NCBI GenBank assembly: GCA_030765065.1
Contig: CM060979.1
Span: 108,116,350 to 108,180,349, forward strand
Origin: Deroplatys truncata
Lineage: Eukaryota > Arthropoda > Insecta > Mantodea > Mantidae
Direction: 5' to 3'
Length of the DNA stretch: 64,000 nucleotides
Shown: piece by piece, positions 34,454 through 43,667 of the stretch
How the letters are laid out: each line of letters opens with the position of its first letter
Position numbering within the stretch: the first letter of the stretch is position 1
The notes under the pieces: generated by a model
Database searches by the model: none
What the model was told of the DNA's origin: nothing
The model's input: only the letters and a program-made list of their open reading frames with translations
Program-made: the position numbers and the translations under genes

Positions 34454-35661
34454 ACCTAGTGATGGGACGTTACCAATATTTCTCGATAGTTGATCCCGAT
34501 ACTGATTTTTGAACACCAATACTCGATACTCACTTTATAAAAACTGTAAAGCGAAGCTTGTTCACTCAATTATGTTATTATTAGAAGTTTTCTGTGCATA
34601 AACACATGTAACCAATTTGTATTGTATGCTAATTTCGAAATTGTTCCTCTTTGACATTCTCCAATTAGCAGCAACTTTGTATCTTGATAATGCTACAGGT
34701 CATATATATCCCATTGTTAACAAATACGAATAGTAATAATAATTTATAATAATTTCTTTGCTTCCCTTTTTAGGTAATTATACCTTGTACTGAAAACTTT
34801 CTTTTAAGGGTTTTTCTATCTATATTATGGAAATTAGTCATACGGTGAATACCTGTAAGCTATGCTCGTGACCGAGTTTAACTTGCATATGCACAAAATA
34901 ACAGATGGAAGGAAATAACAAATATTTCCATGCAATGTATTATCTCACGTCTTAAGTTCTGGTTTGTTTCTGTTGGATTCCCAGATTTTGGTAACCGGAG
35001 TAGGTAAATGTAATGGCTGAGAGTGAGTCACCAAGCCAGGCTATTGCAGAAACGTGATTTAGTGCGTCAGCTGCATGTTACATGAATACCTCTGCTCCTT
35101 CCTATACCCGGCGGAGGGCGATGGATTTTTTTGGGCGTAAAAATCCTTAGCATGGCTTCCTTCGGAAGGGAAGTAAAGTCGGTGGTCCCGTGTCGTAGAT
35201 TTACGGCACGTAAAAGAACCTCAAGCCTGCTAAAGAGGTCTCTGAGCAAAATTACAGGCCTTTCACGCCCAATATAGAATGGGACGCTAAGGACCATAGT
35301 AGTTAAAGAGCGTCCATAAATAAAACTCAATTTATTTATTTTGCTCCTCCCTCCCCATTGTTTTGCATGTTTTCATTTAGACACAAGAGTCTATGAAGTG
35401 TTGCATTGATTCACGCCACAGGAAATGTTCAAGGTCTATCAAGAACTATAGTACAAAAACTCTGGGGACACGTGCGAGGCAATAACCTGAAGTTTTGAAT
35501 CCTTTCATTCCTTATCTAGCATTAAGTTAAACGTAACAGTTTTAAATTTTTAAGTTTTGCATTATTTAAAAGTATTGAAAAAGTATATCGTTGGTTTATC
35601 TCAAAGTATTAGATATAATTCGATACTACCGAGTATCCAGAGCATCGGGGTATCGAAGTCC
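34454..35661 (+). mobile_element. Dispersed repeat family C, copy 1, possibly hAT-like non-autonomous
   Basis: It matches 60033-61271 in the same orientation. Shared landmarks are CTGATTTTTGA-CACC-ATACTCGA, ACTCACTTTAT, TTTCTTTGCTTCCCTTTTTA, AAACTTTCTTTTAAGGG, GTAAATGTAATGGCTGAGAG, TGAGTCACC, ACGTGATTTAGTG-GTCAGCT, GATCTATCAAGAACTATAGT on the second copy (GGTCTATCAAGAACTATAGT here), GGTTTATCTCAAAGTATTA and TATCG-AGT-CCA. The ends are roughly inverted (TGATGGGACGTTACC versus TGGGACTTCGATACC on the reverse strand). A 10-bp CATTTCGTTT occurs just outside the left end (34444-34453) and at the right end (35662-35671), which could be a target duplication of hAT type. A 242-bp insert sits at 35100-35341. 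Non-coding. Confidence 0.55.
35100..35341. mobile_element. 242-bp unrecognised insertion inside family C copy 1
   Basis: The second family C copy (near 60690) lacks this segment. It is bordered by TGCTCCT at 35093-35099 and 35342-35348, a 7-bp direct repeat that fits a target-site duplication. It contains GGGCGTAAAAATCCTTAGC, TTCCTTCGGAAGGGAAGTAA, GTCGGTGGTCCCGTGTCGTA, TTTACGGCACGTAAAAGAAC and ends in ATAAATAAA and TTTATTTATTT. It looks SINE-like in size but I see no tRNA boxes. The internal TCCTTCGGAAGGGA can form a small hairpin. Confidence 0.65.
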
Positions 35662-35670
35662 CATTTCGTT

Positions 35671-35683
35671 TCTAATGATAACT
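35671..35683. repeat. Target-site duplication, left copy
   Basis: TCTAATGATAACT here and at 36026-36038 is an exact 13-bp direct repeat bounding the SINE. Confidence 0.92.
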
Positions 35684-36025
35684 TCTTCTTTTTCTGTTTA
35701 ACCTTCTCTTATGTAGGACTTACAGGAGGGTGCCTGGGGTCAGAGGCCCGTCGAGGAGCAGACACTCGTGGATCAGACAGAATATCGAGGATGGGTGATG
35801 CCTGGTATGGGATGAAGGAAGTAGATGAAACGAAATTTTGGTGAAATGGATGAAAGGAAAGGTGGAATTGGTGGAATGAATGGCGGGGGAAACCGGAGAA
35901 CCCGGAGAAAACCCGCCCAGACGCCGCTTTGACCACCACAAATCCTACATGTGGGTCCCTGGGATTGAACCCGGGCCACCTCGGTGAGAGGCGAGCGGTC
36001 TAACCCCTCGGCCACGGCGCCACCC
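35684..36025 (-). mobile_element. tRNA-derived SINE (GGCGCCGTGGCCGAGG head), copy 2
   Basis: Same family and orientation as 25983-26362. On the minus strand the head reads GGCGCCGTGGCCGAGGGGTT (intact A-box region), CCGCTCGCCTCTCACCGAGG, GGCCCGGGTTCAATCCCAGG (B-box), and the body shares GGCGTCTGGGCGGGTTTTCT and GACGGGCCTCTGACCCCAGG. The tail is ACAGAAAAAGAAGA. The exact 13-bp duplication and better-kept head suggest a fairly recent insertion. About 340 bp. Confidence 0.92.
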
Positions 36026-36038
36026 TCTAATGATAACT
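36026..36038. repeat. Target-site duplication, right copy
   Basis: Exact repeat of TCTAATGATAACT from 35671-35683. Confidence 0.92.
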
Positions 36039-36965
36039 AAAAACAAATAATAGCCGGTATTGTTTCAGAATGTGATGTCTGACCAACTGTATTTAGAACT
36101 AGCTAGTGTAATGAAATTTGATAGTGTTGATTAAGGGCTCCCAAAATATAAGCTTACTTCCCACATGTGGAAGTATCTCTAAAACTTAGAAATAATACAT
36201 TTATTATGATATAGGATTCTCTGTAAAGCAAACTTCCAGCAACATTTAGGGCATATAGTCAAATTACAGGGCCTAAGAGAAATCAAATCAAAGAGAGTGA
36301 GGTGTATGAAACCCATAAAAATTATATACGGAAAGTAACAGAATAACTATTCCTAATTTTCTGAAGTCATAGCATGAATTAACTTTTTTTTTCTTAATAA
36401 TGCCCGGCAATGCCTCGTTTTTAAGTTATAGTGGCATGAAGGAAAAGAAGTCATCTCTCGAAAAGTATGCCTCGTCCGTCTATAATATTCGCCCAACAAA
36501 ACCAGGCTCATTATTAACTCAATATGAATACAATTCAGCAAATTGTTGTCTATTAGGTTAATCATTTGGGATTAATGCTTGTACTTTTTGTATATGAAAT
36601 GGGTGCTTTTCATACTCACTTAAAAGTCTTCATATGTGACTGGTAGCCATTAAATGGACAACAGCTTGAATGCTAGTTCGTCGATTATTTTCAAACTTGT
36701 GCAAAATCTTATCTTCAAAACACAACGTTCTCTCAGTTCGATTCTCTCCTGAATCTACTTTCTTTAATCAGAAGTGGCCACCATCTCAAAGACGTTGATC
36801 TAGTCTCGAAAGTGTTGTATGGCAAGGAATATGATACTGACGGTGTTGCGCCTCTTAGATTCGCTTTAACAAAATAGCATTGAGCTAAGCTGCTCTGAAA
36901 GCCTTTGCCTGTCTGTAGATTCAATACTATATACCGACGCATTTTCATCCAGGAAGTTAAATAAA
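36039..36965. other. No recognised feature
   Basis: AT-rich. Short frames on the minus strand (36353-36565 and 36733-36948) have no motif. Confidence 0.5.
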
Positions 36966-36967
36966 AA

Positions 36968-38753
36968 AATCTGATGTGTTACACTCACATGACTTTCTCT
37001 ACTCTTGTACAAATTATTTTTACAAGCGCTTATTCTCCATCTACTTCATGTTAATCGAGATAAACATTTGCAGACTCTATCTTATTGCTAATTTTCTTTT
37101 AGATGTAAGGGAAATATATATTTACAAGGGCAATATAGAAATATAGTAGCCTTTAAGCACATACATATCTCTTAATAGCTGGTTGCTAGGTGCAGCACCA
37201 TTCCCTTTGCCACAGATTAATACTCTTTGCATATCCAAGACAAAAAAAAATCAATAACGAGTTCCCATTTGAGAAAATAAGTATTGAAAAATTTAAGGGA
37301 ATAATAAGATATATCTCGAAAATGGTTCACTCAACAAAACAAATGTATATGACATAAATTGTGTATTTTAACGCGATCTACATTTTTTGTATAGTAAAAT
37401 TTTGTCTATCTCTTATGGTTTACCAGTTATGCAAAAGTCGTTCACAATGAAGAATACTTTTGGAGACATTCCCAGAAAATTCAAGATATACATTTTATTT
37501 GTCATAAAAATATCTTAAACATATGATATTTTAATCAAAATCGTTTAAGCCATTTTTGAGAAAATTAAAATTTTCGAAAAATGTTCCATGTAAAGAGTAG
37601 TCTGGGGTGGGGGGATTTTCTTGAAAAGCTTCGTGTCGCATCTCTGGAAGATACTGAACCTAAATACCCAGTTTGGTGTTTATCCGACTGTTCGTTTCTG
37701 AGTTATGCTGTTCACAGACACACACGGACATGTTTCCAAAAATGATTTTTACTTTCTCTACTACGTATAGTAAGTAGGGGAAGTATTGCATTCCACCCAA
37801 AAATTCGATACCGAGATTTCACCGGAAGTACATGTTTTGAGAATCACTGAATCCAAAAAAAGCATTTTTGGAAACATGTCCGTGTGTGTGTCTGTCTGTG
37901 TGTCTGTGTGTCTGTGTGTCTGTCTGTGTGTCTGTGTGTCTGTGAACAGCATAACTCAAAAACGAACAGTCGGATAAACACCAAACTTGGTATTTAGGTT
38001 CAGTATCTTCCAGAGATGCGACACGAAGGTTTTCAAGAAAATCCCCCCACCCCAGACTACCCTTTACATGGAACATTTTTCGAAAATTTTAATTTTCTCA
38101 AAAACGGCTCTAACGATTTTGATTAAAATATCATATGTTTAAGATATTGTCATGACAAATAAAATGTATATCTCGAATTTTCTGGGAATGTCTCCAAAAA
38201 TATTCTTCATTGTGAACGACTTTTGCATAACTGGTAAACCATAAGAGATAGACAAAATTTTACTACACAAAAAATGTAGATCGCGTTAAAATACACAACT
38301 TATGTCATATACGTTTCTTTTGTTGAGTGAACCGTTTTCGAGATATTGCTTGTTATTTACTTAAATTTTCCAATACTTATACTTTTTCTCAAATTCGTTA
38401 TTCATTTTTTTTATGTCCTGAACATGCAAAGAGAATGGAATTCGCCACATAGCAACCAGCGTTAAAATATTTGACTATCGCTTAAAAGCTACCATATTCC
38501 CCTTGCAGCTACAAGAAAATTACCAATAAGATTGACATCTCGATATCTCGATTAACATGAAGCATATGGAGAATAGGCGTTTGTAAAATTAGATTGTACA
38601 AGAGTAGAGAAAGTCATGTGAGTGTAACACATCAGATTTTTTTTTAATTCAGGGGGTATCAAAACATGTATTTCCGGTGAAATCTCGGTATCGAATTTTT
38701 GGGTGGAATACAATACTTACCCTACTTACTATACGTAGTAGAGAAAGTAAAAA
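36968..38753 (+). mobile_element. Family A element (subfamily 1) split by a nested family A element
   Basis: The left end CTGATGTGTTACACTCACAT begins at 36970 and the body runs in family order up to TGTTTCCAAAAATG at about 37743. It resumes after the nested insert with TTTTTTTTAATTCAGGGGGT (38640 on) and finishes at GTAGAGAAAGTAAAAA (38753). Other copies read CCAAAAATGCTTTTTTTGGA-TTCAG at this point, so the break falls exactly in that T-tract. The outer copy shares subfamily marks with 59084-59969 (AGACTCTATCTTATTGC, the extra GGGCAATATAGAAATA block, GGTGCAGCACCATTCCC). No protein is encoded. Confidence 0.88.
37745..38640 (-). mobile_element. Nested full-length family A element (subfamily 2), minus strand
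   Basis: On the plus strand it starts TTTTTACTTTCTCTACTACG, the reverse complement of the family A right end. It contains a CTGT/GTGT microsatellite at about 37881-37942 and ends with AGTCATGTGAGTGTAACACA followed by TCAGAT. Its internal marks (AATAAGATTGACATCTCGAT, GTTAAAATATTTGACTATCG, GGAATTCGCCACATAGC) match the units at 52.5-53.2 kb rather than its host. Together with the host's left part it forms a near-palindrome with arms of about 0.77 kb. Confidence 0.88.
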
Positions 38754-40035
38754 TATCACAGTAGATGCGACATGCAACAACAAGCCAACTTCAGTTGTTT
38801 ATTGTTTCCGTGGTGACCAGAATAACTGCAATATAAATTCAGCCATAATGGAGTGATGTGCTTTGACTTTTATATTGAAAATAAAGCATTTTCTAAGAAA
38901 AAACAGTTATTTTCATTTCCTTTGTTGTATCAGAAAATTATGCCCTGTGTAGGAAGCAACTCCAGTCATTAATGATGAGATGTAGAGTTTCAAAATGTTA
39001 AAGTAAGAAACTTTAAATTCGGTTGCATAGGTTTTGTAACAATTTGGTGTACTATAACAGCAATAAGGCATTCATCCATGTATCCATTCGTTCAAAAAAA
39101 ATGTTATGAAAATGTATTCATTATTTAGTGCACATGAAAGGTATATCGTTATAAAATAAATTTTCTCGTCGTTTTCCAAAATTGTAATTCTTTGCATGTT
39201 TAAAGAAAAATGTATTTATTCATTAAATAAGACGAAAAAAAAACATTATTGCAAGTATTGCTGACATTGTAGTTGCTACCAATTTCTTTGTTTTCCGCTG
39301 CGTTTAATAACGGGAATGCGAATGTGAGCATAATGACACCTTAACTTACAAGAAATATTACTATGATTTCAGCAACATATGTTGTCTCACTTTCTAAAAG
39401 CTCCAGAATAAAGAAAACTATACATCTGTAGGAATCTTAAAACGCATTTGAACTATGTGTAGTTAAAGAAATCCCAAGAGCATTATGTAATCAAGGACAA
39501 AACATAAAATTTGTTTTGGGCAAGGAAGGTGTTAAAGATTGTTAATAATGGTTTAAGTATAAATATAAGAAAATATAATGCACTTTATGCACATGCATCT
39601 CGCCTCTCTTGGAATTTACACACGCAAAGAAAGAGTGTTTAATTTTTTATAATTGTTTCAAAGGTTGCGAAGTTGTTTGATAAGGGCGGTGCTAATTTTT
39701 AACTCCATGGAGTTGCTGCCGAGATTATTGTAGCATGTTAACACGCTGGAGGTATTAACATTCGGCTCAGGGTGTTCTTGACGCCCAGGAGAGCACTGGC
39801 ACACACTAATTTCATTTAAATTATCTCGCACACCCTCATGCAATCCAGTCTGGATCGATTGTACCTTTGTTATGAAACTACGCCCAGGTCACGCTCTACA
39901 TTATGTTTACCAAGTAAAATACTTCAGAAACTTTCTGTACAAAAAGGAATTGAAATTATTCCAAAGCACAGTTCGCATCTGGAATGGAATATTGAGTAGA
40001 TTTTCATGAATAATGCGTTACGTCTTAGAAAAATC
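38754..40035. other. No recognised feature
   Basis: AT-rich sequence. A 61-codon frame at 39658-39843 (minus) in a slightly GC-richer patch has no motif. Confidence 0.5.
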
Positions 40036-40039
40036 AGAT

Positions 40040-40765
40040 GTAATATGTTCACACGATTTTCTCTACTCACTATCATCATTTTTTATATAGCTTCTACAAA
40101 CTGTTATTACGGGAACTAATTGTTCTTTCACACAAGCCGTGTGTTGGACAAGGTTGGAAAGGTAGAATCAGACGACTGGAAAATTCAATGCCATAGACGG
40201 GATTTGAGCCACGGATCTTCAGGTCTCCGTCCGGTTATTCTAACCCCTGAGCTACCATGGCATTAATGCGAATCAGTTGGAGAATTTAACACATTCATTT
40301 CACACTTCATTTAAGTGTGGAAGAACAATTAATTCCATTAATTAACCTAATAGTGGTTGAAACTATGAAGCCAAGGACTTAGGGTACTTCTATTATTGTA
40401 AGTCCCATTGGGGCATGTCATCTCAATACACTTTGAGATCTCCTTTGGCTTACGGGAAAAATGAGAATCAGTTGGAGAATTTGATGTCGTGCCGGCATGT
40501 TGCTATGGTAGCTCAGTGGTTAGAGCAACCGGTCAGAAACCGGGAGATCCGTGGTTCAAATCCCGGCTATAGCATTGCATTTTTCAGTCGTCTGATTCTA
40601 TCTTTCCAATATTACTAGGGAGCTTATTTTTTATCTCCTTAATGTTGATGGGGATAAATATTTTCAGATAAACTTTCTTTACACACTTCGTTGTAGACAC
40701 AAGAGGGATATACGGAACCGAATCGATAGTATAATTTTAAAAGCGGCTCGCAAAATTTCATGACA
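40040..40765 (+). repeat. Family A old copy, split by a tRNA-like element
   Basis: The left end ATGTAATATGTTCACACGAT (40040) and TTTTCTCTACTCACTATC run to TCTACAAACTG near 40103. After the tRNA-like element, the left module continues at 40616 with TTTTTTATCTCCTTAATGTTG, AATATTTTCAGATAAACT and CACTTCGTTGTAGACACAAG. The rest of the body is absent or too diverged. Confidence 0.6.
40111..40609. mobile_element. Element with inverted tRNA-like arms, copy 2
   Basis: The left arm (minus strand tRNA-like block 40191-40261) and right arm (plus strand block 40501-40574) are inverted repeats. Reading inward from both edges gives TTGGAAAGRTAGAATCAGACGACTGRAAAAT, then GCYATAG-CGGGATTTGA-CCACGGATCT and a reversed GAGCTACCATGG/GAGCTACCATAG. 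The motif GTGTGGAAGAACAATTAATT starts the plus unit at about 40316, and its reverse complement begins the left arm. TATTAC occurs at both borders (40105-40110 and 40610-40615), a possible 6-bp target duplication. The right block can form a 7-bp acceptor-like stem (GCTATGG with CTATAGC), but its T-arm pairing is poor, so it is not a working tRNA gene. Confidence 0.75.
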
Positions 40766-41265
40766 CCGCGAGAAACAAGTGCATAGCTACAGGGTGTTAA
40801 AAATTACAAGGTATTAAAAAATTGAAAACAATATTATCGGATGTCGGAAATAGCTGAAGGCCCAAAAGAGTTTGTTGAAATTAATGTTTTTTTCTATTAA
40901 TTTTATGTCGCTTTAACTAAGTGGGTATATCGAGAGATTAGGTTAGGAGATACCTCATGGATCAGTGTGTGACGGACAGTTAGCCTTCTAGTCTCATCCT
41001 CGTATCATACCATCTTACTTCGTCACATGTTCACAGAGGCATGTATGTAGCAACTGTACTTCCGCCTCTGACGGCAGCTTCCATACGTGTCCACACAGTA
41101 CTTAGTGCATAGCAATTGTATTTCTGCTTCTATACGTACCGGAAAGATGGCATTAGGCTGATATCTGTGTATAGATGACAGAGCATTCACTATTGCCATC
41201 TATTTTTCATTTTTACTATTGTTTTAGACTTAACGTAGAACTTTGAGCCGTGGTATCCAATCTGA
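40766..41265. other. No recognised feature
   Basis: An ACAGGGTGTTAAAAATTACA stretch near 40791 is reminiscent of Tc3-like ends but has no partner. The rest is unremarkable. Confidence 0.45.
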
Positions 41266-41269
41266 TGTT

Positions 41270-41396
41270 TACCTTGGCGATTGAGGGAAACCATAAAAAA
41301 GCCCTAGTCAGATTGGTCGGTCTGCGCAAGTTGAACCTGGAACCTCGAGAATGCGGACCTCGCACGTTACCATCTGAGCCATCCCGCTCGGTTGAA
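41270..41396 (-). mobile_element. tRNA-derived SINE, minus strand
   Basis: On the minus strand: CCGAGCGGGATGGCTCAGAT (A-box), GGTAACGTGCGAGGTCCGCA, TTCTCGAGGTTCCAGGTTCA (B-box-like, ends TTCAAC), then CAATCTGACTAGGGC and TTTTTTATGGTTTCCCTCAA. The head fits a tRNA-derived SINE. The B-box is eroded. No duplication identified. Confidence 0.65.
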
Positions 41397-41404
41397 AGGA
41401 ATTG

Positions 41405-41705
41405 TTTGTTTTAAAGAGATCTACATCTTTTTTTTGTGTAGTAGGTTTTTGTCTATCTCTTGACGTCATCAGTTTTAAAGAAATTGTACAAAGTTTCTTC
41501 CGAATGAAGTACATTTCACAGGCTATTCCCAGGAAATTCAAGATGTACGTTTAATTTGTTATGTAAATATTTTAAATATTTAATAAAATCATTACAGTCA
41601 TTTTTGAGAAAATAAAAAGCTTCGATAATGTTCCACGTAAAGGGTAGTTTAGAGTAGGGGAAAATAGAAAATGCTGAATTTAAATACCAGTTTGTGCTAT
41701 TTTTG
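41405..41705 (+). repeat. Family A, diverged body fragment
   Basis: Ordered blocks: AAAGAGATCTACATC, TTTTTGTGTAGTAGGTTTTTGTCTATCTCTTG, ACAGGCTATTCCCAGGAAATTCAAGATGTACG, TCATTTTTGAGAAAATAAAA, TTCCACGTAAAGGGTAGTTTAG, AATTTAAATACCAGTTTGTG. Lacks both ends. Confidence 0.72.
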
Positions 41706-42150
41706 CAATTTTTTGCACTCGCTGGAGTAACTTGTATCCCAGAACCTTCCCGATAGATTGGTCTTCTAAAATAAAACGTTTAAGGGAAAATTAATAAATG
41801 AATAGCTTATAAATATGCATCAAATTTACCCACTCTTGTAATGAAACTTGGAAAATGTTTATCTGTAGAATCTATTCAAACTGAGTAACCGCTGAAAAAA
41901 ATCTTTTGTTTCCTCAAAAGAACTAGGGATTTTGATCGAAATAACTCTCAGACAGCTATAAGGCAATGTACCTATATGTTTGGGATTTTCCATAAACAGA
42001 AATAAAGTGCTCCTTGTGACGGAATATCAGATGGCCATCCTTCATAAAATTTGAGCTATAATGCAATTTTTATTTATGGGTTTTTAAAACATTTGTTATA
42101 CACTGGAGTGATAATAATCATTTGTTGTAATATATGGTATAATACTCGTA
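41706..42150. other. No recognised feature
   Basis: AT-rich sequence up to the Tc1-like element. A TATGGTATAAT motif at 42134-42144 recurs at the other flank. Confidence 0.5.
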
Positions 42151-43667
42151 CACTGATGTGCAAAACCTAAGGACGAAAGTAATCTTCGCATGCAGTGACA
42201 CTGCCAAGTAACATAGCTCGATGAAACTTGAATAATACATAGAGGGAACTGCTAAGGTATGTTACCGAAGGCAACTAAAAGAAATATGCAATGAGACGCA
42301 TAGACCCATATGCATAGACCATAAGCTACACTAAAGTCAATACGACATATGATGGCTCTCTAGATTTACAGAAACAGATACATGGTGCTTAAAAGGGTGT
42401 ATGATCACCACGGACAGCAATGCATGCTCTGCATTGTGCTCCCATGCTGGCCACAAGGTTGGTAAGCAGTTCTTGTGGTTAGGTCCTTCCATTCCTAAAA
42501 CAACTTTTGGATGGTCGTTGGTGCATGTGGATGTGCTGCAATGCGTCTCCCCAAAGCATCCCACACGTGTTCGATGGGATTTAAATCGTTGGAACGGGCA
42601 GGTCAGTCCATTCGCCGAATATCCTCTCGTTCCAAGAGATACTCCACCTGCGCTGTTCGATACGGTCGCGCATTGTCGTCCATAAAAATGAAGTCAGGGC
42701 TGACTGTACCCCTGAAAAGACGCACATGATGGAGTACAATATCACAATAACGTTAACCAGTGGGCGTACCGTGTTCAAAGATTTGGAAGTCGGCGCACCC
42801 ATGCAACATTATGCCTCCCCAAACCATAACTCCCGGACCACCAAAACAATCTTGTTCAAGGATGTTCCTGTGTTCATTACGTGTTCCTACCTCTTGCCAG
42901 ATGAGGGTACGTCGAGAATCACTACTTAGACTGAATCTGCTGTCATCCGAGTAAAGCACGCGACCTCATTCCTCGTTGGTCCAATTGTGAAGCTCTTCGG
43001 AGCATCGCAAACGGCACGATGTGCGGATGTCAATGAAACACAACTTACTGACCGTCGGGCAAAGAGACCACCTCTGTGTAGTCGCCGTGACACTGCGTAT
43101 CGTGAGATTGTGTGCCTAGCTGTCCCGTTAAATGTGATTACAATTACATCCGCTGTTTGGCGTGGATCCCTTCTTGCCTGTTGCACAATGTAGCGGTCAT
43201 GTGCTGCTGTAGTTGAGCGTGGTCGATTACCACCTCCTTGGGACAGCAGCGCCGTGGTTTGGAGAGTTCCCCATGCACGTGAAACAATGCTGTGAGCAAT
43301 TGCAAACTCCTGAGCAACACTCGCCACACTTCGCCCTTCTTCCAGTTTCCCGATGATTCTTCCCTGTGTGAAGTCATCCAAATGGTGTCTGTGGGACATA
43401 TTGCAATGAAGAACACCACTACATTGCACCGTAACAGCTCGCTAATTGTCACACACCGTCTTGTCCTGTTTCATCACCTGCCCGTGTTGCGGGACCAGAT
43501 CCATTTGACACTATAGGCTCGCTACACTAACACCATGTACGTCCAGCTTTCTGTGTACGTGTGAGAGACCTCTGGCAACATGCTCCCGCATCTTCATCTA
43601 CTTCCACCAAGTAGTTCATTTGTTATGTTACTTTACAGATCTTGTCCTTTGGTTTTGCACACCAGTG
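42151..43667 (-). mobile_element. Nearly full-length Tc1-like transposon, inactive
   Basis: The left end CACTGATGTGCAAAACCTAA and the right end (reverse complement CACTGGTGTGCAAAACCAAA) are inverted repeats flanked by TA at 42149-42150 and 43668-43669, the Tc1 target signature. The match continues through GGACRARA and, after a small internal difference, AAGTAACATA. The length of about 1.5 kb fits an intact Tc1-like element. The transposase runs on the minus strand. Confidence 0.92.
42389..43399 (-). pseudogene. Tc1-like DD34E transposase, one or more frameshifts and stops
   Basis: The start MSHRHHLDDF at 43399 follows the usual Tc1-like N-terminus (DDFTQGRIIGKLEEGRSVASVA), an HTH-containing DNA-binding domain continuing to about 43000. 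A frameshift near 43000 and an in-frame TGA separate it from the catalytic part. First Asp: YSDDSRFSLSSDSRR (about 42945). Then GGPGVMVWGGIMLHG, the motif typical of Tc1. Second Asp: FMDDNARPYRTAQVE (about 42670). Glu: NDLNPIEHVWDALGRRIAA (about 42565). The Asp-to-Glu interval counts as 34 residues, including one stop. The natural end, IAVRGDHTPF and TAA at 42389, is preserved. About 337 codons equals the usual length. All catalytic residues survive, so inactivation is recent in kind but complete. Confidence 0.92.

Noticed and set aside
40501..40574. Possible functional tRNA gene
   Set aside because: The acceptor-like stem pairs, but the T-arm and anticodon arm do not fold well, and near-identical blocks sit in repeats at 6.5, 6.8, 19.5 and 40.2 kb. 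It is a tRNA-like repeat.
40791..40812. ACAGGGTGTTAAAAATTACA as a transposon end
   Set aside because: It resembles some Tc3-like tips but no inverted partner or transposase piece lies within range.
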